Part shown: piece by piece, positions 18,317 through 27,336 of the stretch
Layout of the letters: each line of letters opens with the position of its first letter
Numbering within the stretch: the stretch's first letter is position 1
Assembly (NCBI GenBank): GCA_007695035.1
Contig: REEO01000037.1
Span: 1-64,000 of the forward strand
Direction: 5' to 3'
Source: Saprospirales bacterium
Lineage (GTDB): Bacteria > Bacteroidota > Bacteroidia > Chitinophagales > Saprospiraceae
Length of the DNA stretch: 64,000 nucleotides
The notes under the pieces: model-generated
Databases searched by the model: none
What the model was told of the DNA's origin: nothing
Seen by the model: only the letters and a program-made list of their open reading frames with translations
Program-made: the position numbers and the translations under genes

Positions 18317-19440
18317 GCTTCCGGTTTAATTCTGAGAAACATACCGGGTGATTCAGTAAGGATATAAATGTATTCGTCAGGACCTTGTCGCACAGCTCTG
18401 AATCTGGCCAATCCCTCTAACATTTTTTCCGTGTATATTACCTCTTCACCTTCGATTACTACCCTGTGAATGTGTTGACCTGCCAGTGCACCCACGAGAA
18501 TATCCCCATTCCACGAGGGGTATCTTTCACTGGTTACAAAATCCATCCCGCAGGGAGCAATTGATGGGGTCCAATCTAAGATTGGGTCCACCATTCCCGG
18601 CAGGGAAGTGTGCTCAGTAATGGTAGAACCGTCATAATTTATTCCGTGAGTTGCCTTAGGCCATCCGTAGTTTTCACCGGGCCTTATCACATTGATCTCA
18701 TCTCCTCCCCTGGGGCCGTGTTCATGTGTCCACAATGCTCCGGTCTCAGGATGGAACGCCATACCCTGAATATTTCTGCTGCCGTAAGCCCATATTTCCG
18801 GTTTTGCATTCGATTTGTCCACAAAGGGATTATCAGATGGCACTCTGCCGTCGTCGTAAAGCCTTAATACTTTTCCATTGTGGTTATTCAACTCCTGGGC
18901 CATGTCTTGCTGACCCCGGTCTCCAATGGCAAAAAACAAATATCCATCTTCATCAAATACTATTCGCGTACCGAAGTGAACCCGTCCTGAAGTATGAGGC
19001 TCTCCGTGGAATAATACCTCAACATCGGTGAAGCGATTGTTGTCCAGCCTGCCCCTTGCGATGGCAGTATTTCCGTAATTTCCTTGACCCCTTGCTGCAT
19101 ATGCGATGTAAAGCCAGCCATTTTCTTCGTAATCAGGGTGCATCCTGACATCCAATAATCCTCCCTGGCCGTGCGCCCAAATTTCGGGAAGACCCTCAAT
19201 AGGGGCGGACTTCAATTCACCATCTTCAAACACCCGCAATTGCCCCGGTCGCTCTGCAATCAAAATTCGTCCGTCTGGTAAGAATTCAAGCCCCCAGGGA
19301 TTCTGAAGTCCTTCAGCCAGTGGCTCTATCTCGACCTCAAAACTGGTGCTGTTTTCCTCAGAATTTTTCTCATTCATTTGAGTATTTTCACAAGCCGTAA
19401 AATAGAGTACGGCGATCAGCATCAATAATTCGTATTTCAT
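18313..19440 (-). CDS. Lipoprotein PQQ-dependent sugar dehydrogenase (glucose/sorbosone dehydrogenase family)
   Basis: 375 residues from the ATG at 19440; a further in-frame ATG at 19476 is possible but would precede the signal peptide. Lipoprotein signal with lipobox ending YFTAC. The rest is a six-bladed propeller typical of soluble quinoprotein glucose/sorbosone dehydrogenases: LQNPWGLEFLPDGRILIAER, VHFGTRIVFDEDGYLFFAIGDR, WAYGSRNIQGMAFHPETGALWTHEHGPRGGDE, and GENYGWP. These proteins oxidise aldoses in the periplasm with PQQ. Whether the host makes PQQ is not visible. Overlaps mobA by 4 bases. Confidence 0.9.
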   Translation of the reverse strand: MKYELLMLIAVLYFTACENTQMNEKNSEENSTSFEVEIEPLAEGLQNPWGLEFLPDGRILIAERPGQLRVFEDGELKSAPIEGLPEIWAHGQGGLLDVRMHPDYEENGWLYIAYAARGQGNYGNTAIARGRLDNNRFTDVEVLFHGEPHTSGRVHFGTRIVFDEDGYLFFAIGDRGQQDMAQELNNHNGKVLRLYDDGRVPSDNPFVDKSNAKPEIWAYGSRNIQGMAFHPETGALWTHEHGPRGGDEINVIRPGENYGWPKATHGINYDGSTITEHTSLPGMVDPILDWTPSIAPCGMDFVTSERYPSWNGDILVGALAGQHIHRVVIEGEEVIYTEKMLEGLARFRAVRQGPDEYIYILTESPGMFLRIKPEA

Positions 19441-19803
19441 TGCTTCGATGTTTTTATTAAGTATTGTTTTATGCACGTGACCTGAATTGTCCCAAATCTA
19501 AGCGCTAATATATGCATATCAAAATAATTTTCAGACTTAATTGTTTGATGTGGACATTTTATAAGGTCTAAAGATAAAACTTGTTGTTGGACATTTAATT
19601 CATAAAAGTTATTTTGAATAACTCATTTGTTGGCATATTTTGATTACTTTGCGATTTCCTAAAGGCAGGCTCAAATTCATTCACTGATAGGTGAAGAGGG
19701 ATTAGGGTGGTTTAAGTGATTATTAGTTTAAACTGACATTGTAGAATTGCTTTATGTAGCGGCTGTTGAAAGTCATTCCGAAAGCTAAGGTCAATCAGAA
19801 ATT
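19441..19803. other. Divergent intergenic region rich in palindromes
   Basis: 363 bp without a gene. It contains a minus-strand -7 element (19493-19500), adjacent palindromes AGCGCT (19501-19506) and ATATGCATAT (19510-19519), a 17-bp dyad AGTTATT-ttg-AATAACT (19607-19623), the palindrome AGTTTAAACT (19725-19734), and a 9-bp direct repeat TGGACATTT at 19551 and 19588. No plus-strand TAnnTTTG was found; TATTTTG and TACTTTG near 19636-19651 lack one spacer base. Confidence 0.55.
19493..19500 (-). promoter_or_regulatory. Minus-strand -7 element for the sugar dehydrogenase-mobA operon
   Basis: CAAATCTA on the plus strand reads TAGATTTG on the minus strand, matching TAnnTTTG. Transcription would start near 19486, giving a leader of about 45 nt to the ATG at 19440. 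Confidence 0.55.
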
Positions 19804-21003
19804 ATGGTGTTAAAGGAAGTAGTTGAAAAAGTGGATATGGAAGATTTCTTGGAATTCCCCAGGACCCTTTATTCCCATGATCCGAATTGGGTGCCCCCTA
19901 TGGACGACGAGATTAAGGGTGTTTTCGATCCCTCTACGAACAGGCTGCTCAATGAAGGGGGACAATCTGTAAAGTGGCTGGCCATTGACGAGTCTAAAAG
20001 GGTAGTGGGCAGAATTGCCGCTTTTTTTGACGGGAAAGATGCCGGTGGAAATTCAGTGCTTTCCGGTGGAATTGGCTTTTTCGAGTGTATTGACGATCGG
20101 AAGGTGGCTCACGAACTGTTCGATATTGCTGTAGATTGGTTGAAATCCAAAGGTGTTCAGGCAGTGGATGCTCCGGTAAATTTTGGAGAGAACAATGCCT
20201 ACTGGGGGCTCCTTGTGGAGGGGTTTACCCTGCCGGCCTACGGGATGAATTACCACATGCCCTATTATCGCGAGCTTTTCGAGTCTTATGGCTTCAAACT
20301 CTATTTCAAACAATTCAGCTACAGGCTCGACATGACTAAAGAGTTTCCGGAGCGCTTTTGGAAAATAGCCAAGTGGGTTTGCTCAAAACCCCATTACACC
20401 TTCAAACACTTTGAATGGAGTCAAGCAGACAAATTTATCAATGATATGGTAGAGGTTTATAACCAGGCCTGGGCAGATTTTAAAGAGGACTTCACTCCAT
20501 TGAGTCCCAAAGATGTCCGAAATAACATGGAGAAAGCCAAAGCCGTAATCGATAAGGAAATGGTTTGGTTCGCATATTTTAAGGATGAACCCATTGCTTT
20601 TTACATCATGTTCCCGGATGCCAACCAAATCCTCAGGCATCTGAACGGCAAAATGAATCTTTGGAATAAGCTGAAGTTTCTCTACTATAAAAAAACCGGC
20701 GCTATAACACGAGCCAGAGCCCAGGCGGCCGGCGTAGTCCCACGATTCCAAAATTCGGGCGTTGAGTCGGGAATTTTCTGGCAATTAAAACATGTGATGG
20801 ACCGCAAACCCCGATACAAAGAAGTGGAACTCTCCTGGGTGGGAGATTTCAATCCGAGAATGCTCTCAATCTATGAAGCCGTGGGTGCCGAACATTACAA
20901 GACACACCACACCTACAGGTATATGATAGACCAATCCATTCCCTTCGAGAGATACATGCCGGAAAAATTGGACAGTTCGATTGCCAGGAAGGTTATCAAA
21001 TAA
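19804..21003 (+). CDS. GNAT-like N-acetyltransferase family protein
   Basis: 399 residues of a widespread but poorly characterised family with a GNAT-related fold. Its typical opening is visible: VVEKVDMEDFLEFPRTLYSHDPNWVPPMDDEI, then KWLAIDESKRVVGRIAAFFD and IGFFECIDDRKVAHELFDIAVDWLKSKGVQAVDAPVN. The middle has the G-F-x-x-P-x-x-M-N-Y block (GFTLPAYGMNYHMPYYRELFESYGF). A C-terminal second domain ends in VELSWVGDFNPRMLSIYEAVGAEHYKTHHTYRYM, like the last strand-helix of GNAT enzymes. Substrate unknown; no operon partner on either side. Confidence 0.72.
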   Translation: MVLKEVVEKVDMEDFLEFPRTLYSHDPNWVPPMDDEIKGVFDPSTNRLLNEGGQSVKWLAIDESKRVVGRIAAFFDGKDAGGNSVLSGGIGFFECIDDRKVAHELFDIAVDWLKSKGVQAVDAPVNFGENNAYWGLLVEGFTLPAYGMNYHMPYYRELFESYGFKLYFKQFSYRLDMTKEFPERFWKIAKWVCSKPHYTFKHFEWSQADKFINDMVEVYNQAWADFKEDFTPLSPKDVRNNMEKAKAVIDKEMVWFAYFKDEPIAFYIMFPDANQILRHLNGKMNLWNKLKFLYYKKTGAITRARAQAAGVVPRFQNSGVESGIFWQLKHVMDRKPRYKEVELSWVGDFNPRMLSIYEAVGAEHYKTHHTYRYMIDQSIPFERYMPEKLDSSIARKVIK

Positions 21004-21131
21004 TCTGCGGATTCCCAGACTCAATCCATTCATGCTGAACTATCTCATCTCGTATTGTAAGTGGCCAACTGATCCGGCACTTTTAAACACGGAGGCCATT
21101 CGGATGTTAAAATCTTTGTCAAATCATTCTT

Positions 21132-21650
21132 ATGGCCAAGAATCTGGAATTATTTAAACGAATCGATACAGTAGTACTCGATGTAGATGGAGTGCTTACC
21201 AACAGCCAAATGCTAATTACCGAAAGTGGAGAGCTGCTGAGGTCTATGTCAGTCCGGGATGGATATGCCTTAAAGAGAGGACTTATGCACGGACTAAAAA
21301 TGTGTGTCATTACCGGAGGAAGTTCTAAAGGAGTTGAATGGAGAATAAAAAGCCTGGGTATCGAAGACTACTTTCCCGCAGTGAAAAAAAAGATACTGGT
21401 CTTTGATGAGTGGGTGAACCAACACAATGTCAATTTGGACAATACTTTGTATATGGGTGACGACCTACCCGATATGGACGTTATGAACAAGGTGGGCTGC
21501 CCGGTCTGCCCTGCAGATGCCGCCCCGGAAATTATCGAAATAGCTAAATATGTGTCTCCTGTGAAAGGGGGAATGGGCTGCGTCAGAGATGTACTGGAAA
21601 AAGTACTCAAACTTCAGGGTGGTTGGAAAACCATCCAAAAACCGGGCTAA
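21132..21650 (+). CDS. kdsC: KdsC-type HAD phosphatase (KDO 8-phosphate phosphatase)
   Basis: 172 residues, the size of the small cap-less HAD family of KdsC. Motif I is VVLDVDGVLTNSQ with Asp17 (nucleophile) and Asp19; the conserved RDGYALKRG and VITGGSSKGVEWRIKSLGI follow, then motif IV MGDDLPDMDVM. KdsC releases phosphate from KDO 8-phosphate in the synthesis of the lipopolysaccharide inner core. No other KDO genes are adjacent, so a related sugar-phosphate substrate (as in the C-terminal domain of sialic acid synthases) is possible. Confidence 0.88.
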   Translation: MAKNLELFKRIDTVVLDVDGVLTNSQMLITESGELLRSMSVRDGYALKRGLMHGLKMCVITGGSSKGVEWRIKSLGIEDYFPAVKKKILVFDEWVNQHNVNLDNTLYMGDDLPDMDVMNKVGCPVCPADAAPEIIEIAKYVSPVKGGMGCVRDVLEKVLKLQGGWKTIQKPG

Positions 21651-21795
21651 TCCCGGAATTAGTTTCAATTCGAATCTAAGCTGGGAATCTCAAAACTGTG
21701 AAGTTTTCCAATGGAGACTCTAAAATTCTGTGATTCATCGGTTTTGCCTTGTTGTTGTAAACTATCATTTTTTCATCAAGAAAAATTTGCCACTT

Positions 21796-22365
21796 ATGAA
21801 TTTGCCTAAAGTTTTACTTGCTAGCGAGTCCCCGAGACGGAAATTTCTATTGGAGGAGGCGGGTGTTGAGTTTAGGCAAATGAGTCCTAAAGTAGTAGAA
21901 ACCCTGCCGGAGGATATGGAAGTTGATAAAATTCCCGAACACCTGGCACAACTTAAAGCACAATCACTTTTGGATGAGCGGCGGGACGGAGAGGTTATCC
22001 TGGCGGCTGACAGCATAGTGGTGATTTCGGGTGAATTGCTAGGCAAACCCAAAGATAAGGAGGATGCAAAGGAGACGCTCAAAAGGCTTTCAGGCCGATC
22101 CCATCAGGTGATTACCGGTCTTTGTATGATTACTCAGAAGGGGAGCTGGCACCAGTCGGAGGTGTCTGAGGTAATCATGGCAGATCTCAGTGATGAAGAA
22201 GTAGATTACTATGTTGAAAGATGTGTTCCATTGGATAAAGCCGGTTCCTATGGTATTCAAGAGTGGTTGGGACTTTGCCGTGTGTCCCGAATTGAGGGTA
22301 CTTATTCCAACATAATGGGACTTCCCATGTACACCGTTTACGAAATGCTGAAAAAAGTAGAGTAA
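21796..22365 (+). CDS. maf: Maf family nucleotide pyrophosphatase
   Basis: 189 residues from the ATG at 21796, which puts the family's opening KVLLASESPRRKFLLEEAG at the N-terminus; the longer frame from 21730 would add 22 unrelated residues. AADSIVVISGELLGKPKDKEDA, LSGRSHQVITGL and DKAGSYGIQEW are the conserved blocks. Maf proteins hydrolyse non-canonical or modified nucleoside triphosphates, and some act on dTTP/UTP. Same strand as kdsC, 145 nt downstream. Confidence 0.93.
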   Translation: MNLPKVLLASESPRRKFLLEEAGVEFRQMSPKVVETLPEDMEVDKIPEHLAQLKAQSLLDERRDGEVILAADSIVVISGELLGKPKDKEDAKETLKRLSGRSHQVITGLCMITQKGSWHQSEVSEVIMADLSDEEVDYYVERCVPLDKAGSYGIQEWLGLCRVSRIEGTYSNIMGLPMYTVYEMLKKVE

Positions 22366-22386
22366 CTCTTGTGCGGAGGTCCCGTT

Positions 22387-22863
22387 CTATTTCAAAAAAT
22401 ATTTCCCGTCCCACCAATTGGTTTCCAGATGGGCTCCGATTTTTTTGTAGAAATTAATAGCCGGGGTGTTCCAGTCGAGGACCTCCCACTTTATCAATTC
22501 GTAATTATTTCTTCTGGCGTAATCGGTTAGAAACCAAAACATTTGTTCACCAATGCCGCTACGGCGTGCTTGCTCCCGCACTACAAAATCCTCTAACCAA
22601 AGCATTTTTCCTTTCCATGTGGAAAAAGCATCAAAAAATATCATGATGCCAACCGGCTCTTCTTTCCGCTCTGCTATAATAAAGCTGAATAATCCCTCTT
22701 TGTAAACGGTGCGATAGTAGTCAGGGGTAGTAGTTACTTCATCGAGGGCCTTTTCATACTCAGCCAGTTCTCTGACCAGTTCAAAAGCAGATTCAATATC
22801 GCCACCCGTACCCATTCGAATTTGGAGATTTTCGTCAGATGATTGAGGCTTGTTTTCAGTCAT
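22387..22863 (-). CDS. GNAT family N-acetyltransferase, diamine acetyltransferase-like
   Basis: 158 residues with a compact GNAT domain. MGTGGDIESAFELVRELAEYEKALDEV resembles the start of SAT1-type polyamine acetyltransferases; LWLEDFVVREQARRSGIGEQMFWFLTDYA is motif A with the acetyl-CoA loop R-x-S-G-I-G, and WEVLDWNTPAINFYKKIGA is motif B. Thialysine or polyamine acetylation is the likely class of reaction. It converges on maf and diverges from the ribosomal operon. Confidence 0.88.
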   Translation of the reverse strand: MTENKPQSSDENLQIRMGTGGDIESAFELVRELAEYEKALDEVTTTPDYYRTVYKEGLFSFIIAERKEEPVGIMIFFDAFSTWKGKMLWLEDFVVREQARRSGIGEQMFWFLTDYARRNNYELIKWEVLDWNTPAINFYKKIGAHLETNWWDGKYFLK

Positions 22864-22952
22864 GATTTTTTAAAACTTATTATAAAAAAATAAATATGAG
22901 GAAATTCCAAAAAATATTTAATCCTATGGGGTTCCGTTTCCGAAAATAGCTG

Positions 22953-22960
22953 TATATTTG
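22953..22960 (+). promoter_or_regulatory. Main promoter (-7 element) of the ribosomal superoperon
   Basis: TATATTTG is an exact TAnnTTTG match. Transcription would start near 22966, giving an ~88-nt leader before rpsL. The leader contains a small stem (22983-23001, loop CACT with one bulge) and a second AT-rich stem (23024-23038). Confidence 0.7.
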
Positions 22961-23054
22961 CGGTCTCATTTTCGGGACGGGTCGATTTTGCACTCAAAAC
23001 GTTCAAATTCAATCTGATCTGAAATATTTTGTGAATATACATTTTTAGTAAAAT

Positions 23055-23426
23055 ATGCCAACAATAAATCAATTGGTGAAAAAGGGTCGCAAAAAAATTG
23101 CGGCGAAGAAAAAATCCAGAGCTTTGGAAGGTTGTCCCCAACGCCGAGGAGTTTGTACCCGTGTTTATACAACCACTCCCAAAAAGCCGAATTCGGCTCT
23201 GAGGAAGGTTGCAAAGGTACGACTTACGAATGGTATTGAGGTGATCGCCTACATTCCGGGAGAGGGCCATAACCTTCAGGAGCACTCTATAGTGTTGCTT
23301 CAGGGGGGAAGGGTGAAAGACCTGCCCGGTGTCCGATATCGCATAGTGCGCGGTGCACTGGATACAGCCGGTGTACAGGACAGGAAGCAAAGCCGCTCGA
23401 GATACGGCGCAAAGCGCCCCAAGTAA
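23055..23426 (+). CDS. rpsL: 30S ribosomal protein S12
   Basis: 123 residues, first gene of the cluster. S12 sits at the decoding centre. The signature [18 protein letters not shown], where streptomycin-resistance substitutions occur, is intact, as is [20 protein letters not shown] with the Asp that is often methylthiolated. The basic C-terminus ends RYGAKRPK. The 88-nt transcribed leader and the 49-nt gap to rpsG suggest rpsL-rpsG-fusA are expressed together, as in the classical str operon. Confidence 0.98.
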   Translation: MPTINQLVKKGRKKIAAKKKSRALEGCPQRRGVCTRVYTTTPKKPNSALRKVAKVRLTNGIEVIAYIPGEGHNLQEHSIVLLQGGRVKDLPGVRYRIVRGALDTAGVQDRKQSRSRYGAKRPK

Positions 23427-23475
23427 CACCTTAAACATTAATACGCATAAGTTTTTAATAGAGTAGTTTAGAAAA

Positions 23476-23943
23476 ATGAGAAAGAGAAAGCCAAAGTTAA
23501 AAGCCATACAGCCTGATCCGCGTTACAATGACGTGATGGTTAGTAGGTTTGTGAATAACCTCATGCTCCAGGGCAAGAAGAGTGTATCCTACCAGATATT
23601 TTACGATGCTCTTGATATCGTGAAGGAGAGAACAGGTGAGGATGAACTCGAGATTTGGAAAAAGGGCCTCAATAACGTAATCCCCCAGGTGGAGGTGCGT
23701 TCAAAGCGAATCGGAGGTGCCACCTTCCAAATACCAACCGATATTCCCGCCAACCGAAAGGTTTCTATTGGAATGAAGTGGATGATCAAATTTGCCAGAC
23801 AAAGAGGCGGTAAAGGAATGGCCGATAAACTGGCGGCTGAAATTTTAGCAGCAAGTAAAGGTGAAGGTGCTGCGGTTAAGAGAAAAGAGGACACCCACAA
23901 GATGGCTGAGTCTAACAGAGCTTTCGCACACTTTAGAGTTTAA
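23476..23943 (+). CDS. rpsG: 30S ribosomal protein S7
   Basis: 155 residues, normal for S7, the primary 16S rRNA-binding protein that nucleates the 30S head. Recognisable blocks are MRKRKPK at the start, [23 protein letters not shown], and the helix region [19 protein letters not shown]; the C-terminus has [20 protein letters not shown]. In E. coli S7 is the translational repressor of the str operon; no obvious S7-site hairpin is present in the short rpsL-rpsG gap here. Confidence 0.98.
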   Translation: MRKRKPKLKAIQPDPRYNDVMVSRFVNNLMLQGKKSVSYQIFYDALDIVKERTGEDELEIWKKGLNNVIPQVEVRSKRIGGATFQIPTDIPANRKVSIGMKWMIKFARQRGGKGMADKLAAEILAASKGEGAAVKRKEDTHKMAESNRAFAHFRV

Positions 23944-23985
23944 TTCGCACATATTATTTAATAGATTAAAATTGTATCTTTTACA

Positions 23986-26118
23986 ATGTCAAAAGACTTA
24001 ACCAAAACCCGAAATATAGGTATCGCTGCACACATTGATGCAGGTAAAACCACTACCACTGAAAGAATTTTGTTCTACACCGGACTGAGCCACAAAATCG
24101 GTGAGGTACACGATGGTGCTGCCACCATGGACTGGATGGAACAAGAACAGGAAAGGGGTATTACCATTACCTCAGCTGCTACGAAAACCAGCTGGAAGTG
24201 GAAGGATGAAGACTATGTTGTAAATATTATTGATACGCCAGGACACGTGGATTTTACCGTGGAAGTTGAGCGCTCACTTAGGGTGCTGGATGGTGTTGTG
24301 GCCCTGTTTTGTGCCGTTAGTGGTGTGGAACCCCAATCCGAGACGGTTTGGAGACAGGCAGATAGATATAAAGTGCCCAGACTGGGCTTTGTAAATAAAA
24401 TGGACCGCTCAGGTGCTGATTTCTTCGAAGTTGTAAAGCAAGTCAAGGAAATGCTCGGTGCCAACCCGGTTCCAATGCAGGTGCCTATCGGTGCTGAGGA
24501 TTCGTTTAAAGGTGTGGTTGATTTGATCACCAATAAGGCTATTATCTGGAATGAAGAGGATATGGGGATGACTTATGAAACGGTTGATATCCCTGCCGAT
24601 CTTCAGGACACTGTGGATGAGTATCGCGAAAAGCTATTGGAAAGTGTGGCTGAATATGATGAAAGCCTCATGGAAAAGTTTTTTGACGATCCCAACTCTA
24701 TCACTCCCGACGAAATCCGCTCTGCCATCCGTGCCGCTGTAATTGATATGAGTATTACTCCTATCTTCTGCGGTTCTGCCTTTAAAAACAAAGGGGTACA
24801 GGCGGTGCTGGACGCGGTTTGTGCTTTCTTGCCCTCTCCCCTGGATGTGGAGGCTATCGATGGTATCGACCCGAGAACGGAAGAGCCTATCAAGAGAGAG
24901 CCTAGAATAGATGAACCGTTTTGTGCACTGGCATTTAAAATCGCCACCGACCCTTACGTGGGAAGACTCTCTTTCTTCCGCACTTATTCCGGTGTGCTTG
25001 ATGCAGGTTCTTATGTATTAAATACCAGAAGTGGTAAAAAAGAGCGACTCTCCAGACTTTACCAAATGCACTCCAACAAACAGAATGCAATTGATAAAGT
25101 GGAAGCGGGTGATATCGCTGCAGGTGTGGGTTTCAAAGATCTCAAAACCGGTGATACCATTTGTGATCTGGATCACCCAATTGTACTTGAAAATATTTCA
25201 TTCCCCGATCCTGTAATTGGATTAGCAGTAGAGCCTAAAACCCAGAAAGACCTGGAAAAACTCGGAATGGGTTTGGCCAAACTGGCTGAGGAAGATCCCA
25301 CTTTCCGCGTCAGATACGATGAGGAAACCAACCAGACTGTTATTAGTGGTATGGGTGAGCTCCATCTTGAAATCATCGTCGATCGATTGAGGAGAGAGTT
25401 TAAAGTGGAGATCAATCAAGGTGCTCCACAGGTGAACTACAAAGAGGCTCTTACCAAAAAAGTCTCTCACAGAGAGAAGCTGAAGAAGCAAACTGGTGGT
25501 TCCGGTCTCTTTGCCGATATGGAATTCGAACTCGGTCCTGCCGATGAAGAATTTTTGGAGAGTGACGAATTCAAAACCGGTAAGGTTAAAATGCAGTTTG
25601 TCAATGACATCGTCGGAGGTTCTATTCCCCGGGAATTGATCCCTGCTGTCCAAAAGGGATTCCAGGAAATGATGAACAATGGTATCCTCGCAGGATATGC
25701 CATCGACAGCATGAAAGTCAGGGTTTATGACGGATCTACCCACACGGTGGATTCCAAGCCCATCGCCTTTGAACTCTGTGCCAAAGAGGGCTTCAAAGTG
25801 GCAGCAAAGCAAGCCAATCCGGTCTTGTTAGAACCCATAATGAAGCTTGAAGTAACAACTCCTGAAGAGTACACTGGTAACGTAATCGGTGACCTCAACA
25901 AGAGAAGAGGATTGATCAAAGGACAGGAAATGAAGACCAATGCTGTGGTGGTTAAAGCTCAGGTACCTCTGGCCGAGATGTTCGGCTATGTGACGCAGCT
26001 TAGAACCATTACCTCAGGTCGTGCAGCCTCCTCAATGGAGTTTTCGCACTACGCACCTGCTCCTTCAGGAATTGCAGATGAAGTAATTGAAAAAGCCAAA
26101 GGCGAGGTGAAAGTCTAA
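23986..26118 (+). CDS. fusA: Elongation factor G
   Basis: 710 residues, standard EF-G length. It is the GTPase that drives translocation on the ribosome. The P-loop AHIDAGKT (15-22), switch [11 protein letters not shown] and NKMDRSG are present; domains II-V follow, with the tip loop of domain IV and the C-terminal [20 protein letters not shown] block. tuf, which follows fusA in proteobacteria, is absent; rpsJ comes next after 58 nt, as usual in Bacteroidota. Confidence 0.98.
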   Translation: MSKDLTKTRNIGIAAHIDAGKTTTTERILFYTGLSHKIGEVHDGAATMDWMEQEQERGITITSAATKTSWKWKDEDYVVNIIDTPGHVDFTVEVERSLRVLDGVVALFCAVSGVEPQSETVWRQADRYKVPRLGFVNKMDRSGADFFEVVKQVKEMLGANPVPMQVPIGAEDSFKGVVDLITNKAIIWNEEDMGMTYETVDIPADLQDTVDEYREKLLESVAEYDESLMEKFFDDPNSITPDEIRSAIRAAVIDMSITPIFCGSAFKNKGVQAVLDAVCAFLPSPLDVEAIDGIDPRTEEPIKREPRIDEPFCALAFKIATDPYVGRLSFFRTYSGVLDAGSYVLNTRSGKKERLSRLYQMHSNKQNAIDKVEAGDIAAGVGFKDLKTGDTICDLDHPIVLENISFPDPVIGLAVEPKTQKDLEKLGMGLAKLAEEDPTFRVRYDEETNQTVISGMGELHLEIIVDRLRREFKVEINQGAPQVNYKEALTKKVSHREKLKKQTGGSGLFADMEFELGPADEEFLESDEFKTGKVKMQFVNDIVGGSIPRELIPAVQKGFQEMMNNGILAGYAIDSMKVRVYDGSTHTVDSKPIAFELCAKEGFKVAAKQANPVLLEPIMKLEVTTPEEYTGNVIGDLNKRRGLIKGQEMKTNAVVVKAQVPLAEMFGYVTQLRTITSGRAASSMEFSHYAPAPSGIADEVIEKAKGEVKV

Positions 26119-26176
26119 TGGACGGACACCACTTCAGTGACATAAATTATTTTATTAAGTATTCTCAAACGAGGCC

Positions 26177-26485
26177 ATGAATCAAAAAATCAGAATCAAG
26201 CTCCGCTCTTACGACCACAATTTGGTTGATAAATCGACGGAGAAGATTATAAAGACAGTACGCAACAGCGGCGCCGTTGTTGCGGGTCCGATTCCGCTGC
26301 CAACCGAGAAAGAAATCTTCACCGTGTTGCGTTCGCCACACGTCAACAAGAAATCTCGAGAGCAGTTTCAGATCCGCACCCACAAGCGCCTTATCGAGAT
26401 TTACACTCCAACCCCCAAAACGGTTGATGCTCTATCTAAATTGGAGTTGCCTAGTGGAGTGGATATTCAGGTTAAGTTGACGTAA
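26177..26485 (+). CDS. rpsJ: 30S ribosomal protein S10
   Basis: 102 residues. S10 (NusE) is a head protein of the 30S subunit and also part of the Nus antitermination complex. [20 protein letters not shown] and [35 protein letters not shown] are diagnostic. It is followed by an unusually long, structured 128-nt spacer before rplC. Confidence 0.98.
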   Translation: MNQKIRIKLRSYDHNLVDKSTEKIIKTVRNSGAVVAGPIPLPTEKEIFTVLRSPHVNKKSREQFQIRTHKRLIEIYTPTPKTVDALSKLELPSGVDIQVKLT

Positions 26486-26531
26486 TATTTACCGTCGGTT
26501 TTTTACGGGGCTGCAAAGTGCTGACCCCTTG

Positions 26532-26587
26532 ATGATTGTGTGATTTGGAATGCGGGAACTTTTTCCCCTTCTACACACGTAGATCAT
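26532..26587 (+). promoter_or_regulatory. Structured rpsJ-rplC spacer (candidate ribosomal-protein leader RNA)
   Basis: By hand, ATGAT (26532-26536) pairs with ATCAT (26583-26587), GTGTG (26538-26542) with CACAC (26574-26578), and an apical hairpin GGGAA-CTTT-TTCCC spans 26554-26567. This makes one long interrupted stem ending about 26 nt before the rplC start. Upstream, GGGG (26507-26510) can pair with CCCC (26525-26528). No promoter match was seen here. Confidence 0.5.
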
Positions 26588-26613
26588 ATTATTAACTTTT
26601 AAAATTGCCAAAA

Positions 26614-27234
26614 GTGAACGGATTAATAGGACGCAAAATAGGCATGACCAGTATTTTTAACCAGTTTGGCGAGAACATTGCCTGTACAGTGGTAGAGGCC
26701 ACTCCCAATGTTGTGACCCAAATCAAAAGTGAGGATGTAGATGGCTACAGTGCTTTCCAGCTTGCATTTGGTAGTGCCAAAGCAAAAAATACGTCGCAAC
26801 CGCTACAGGGCCATCTGGATAAAGCAAGCACCGGACCGAAACAAAAAATTCGTGAATTCCGTGACTTCAATCTGGACAAAGCTGTCGGTGATGAAGTGCG
26901 GGTTGAGGAAGTTTTCAGCGAGGGCGATATTATCAGCGCCATTGGTGTGAGCAAAGGAAAGGGCTTTCAGGGAGTTGTCAAAAGACACGGCTTTAGAGGT
27001 GTAGGTGACGCTACCCATGGTCAGCACAACAGACAAAGACATCCCGGTTCTATTGGAGCTGGTTCAGATCCATCCAAGGTATTCAAGGGGATGAGAATGG
27101 CCGGAAGAACCGGAGGTGATAGGGTTAAGATTAAAAATCTCCGGGTTGTGAAAATCCTCCCGGAAAAGAATCTCGTTTTGGTTAAAGGCGCTATTCCAGG
27201 CCAAAAAGGTGGACTGGTAATGCTGGAAAAATAA
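26614..27234 (+). CDS. rplC: 50S ribosomal protein L3
   Basis: 206 residues from the GTG at 26614, which gives VNGLIGRKIGMTSIF, the usual L3 N-terminus; an in-frame TTG at 26605 would add three residues. There is no ATG upstream of the conserved RKIGM in this frame, so L3 is read from a non-ATG codon, possibly limiting its translation. Other marks are GFQGVVKRHGFRGVGDATHGQHNRQRHPGSIG and GMRMAGRTGG. L3 is an early 23S rRNA-binding protein near the peptidyl-transferase centre. Confidence 0.96.
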   Translation: MNGLIGRKIGMTSIFNQFGENIACTVVEATPNVVTQIKSEDVDGYSAFQLAFGSAKAKNTSQPLQGHLDKASTGPKQKIREFRDFNLDKAVGDEVRVEEVFSEGDIISAIGVSKGKGFQGVVKRHGFRGVGDATHGQHNRQRHPGSIGAGSDPSKVFKGMRMAGRTGGDRVKIKNLRVVKILPEKNLVLVKGAIPGQKGGLVMLEK

Positions 27235-27249
27235 ATACACTTATTGATC

Positions 27250-27320
27250 GGACCGAGGTCCTAGCAGTAACTTATGGAGGGAGTTATCCCGAAGTATTTA
27301 ACAACCGGGAGATCGCCCGG
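27250..27320 (+). promoter_or_regulatory. Three tandem hairpins in the rplC-rplD spacer
   Basis: GGAC-CGAG-GTCC at 27250-27261; a 7-pair stem 27267-27273 / 27281-27287 with loop AUGGAGG; CCGGG-AGATCG-CCCGG at 27305-27320, followed by an A-run and the rplD start at 27337. The spacer is 102 nt in a region where most gaps are 10-40 nt. L4, encoded next, is the autoregulator of the S10 operon in enterobacteria, so an L4-binding site is a reasonable guess. Confidence 0.5.
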
Positions 27321-27336
27321 AAAAAAATAATGAACA

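Noticed and set aside
22860-23507. 215-codon minus-strand frame across the rpsL region
   Set aside because: Antisense to rpsL and its leader; no protein-like features.
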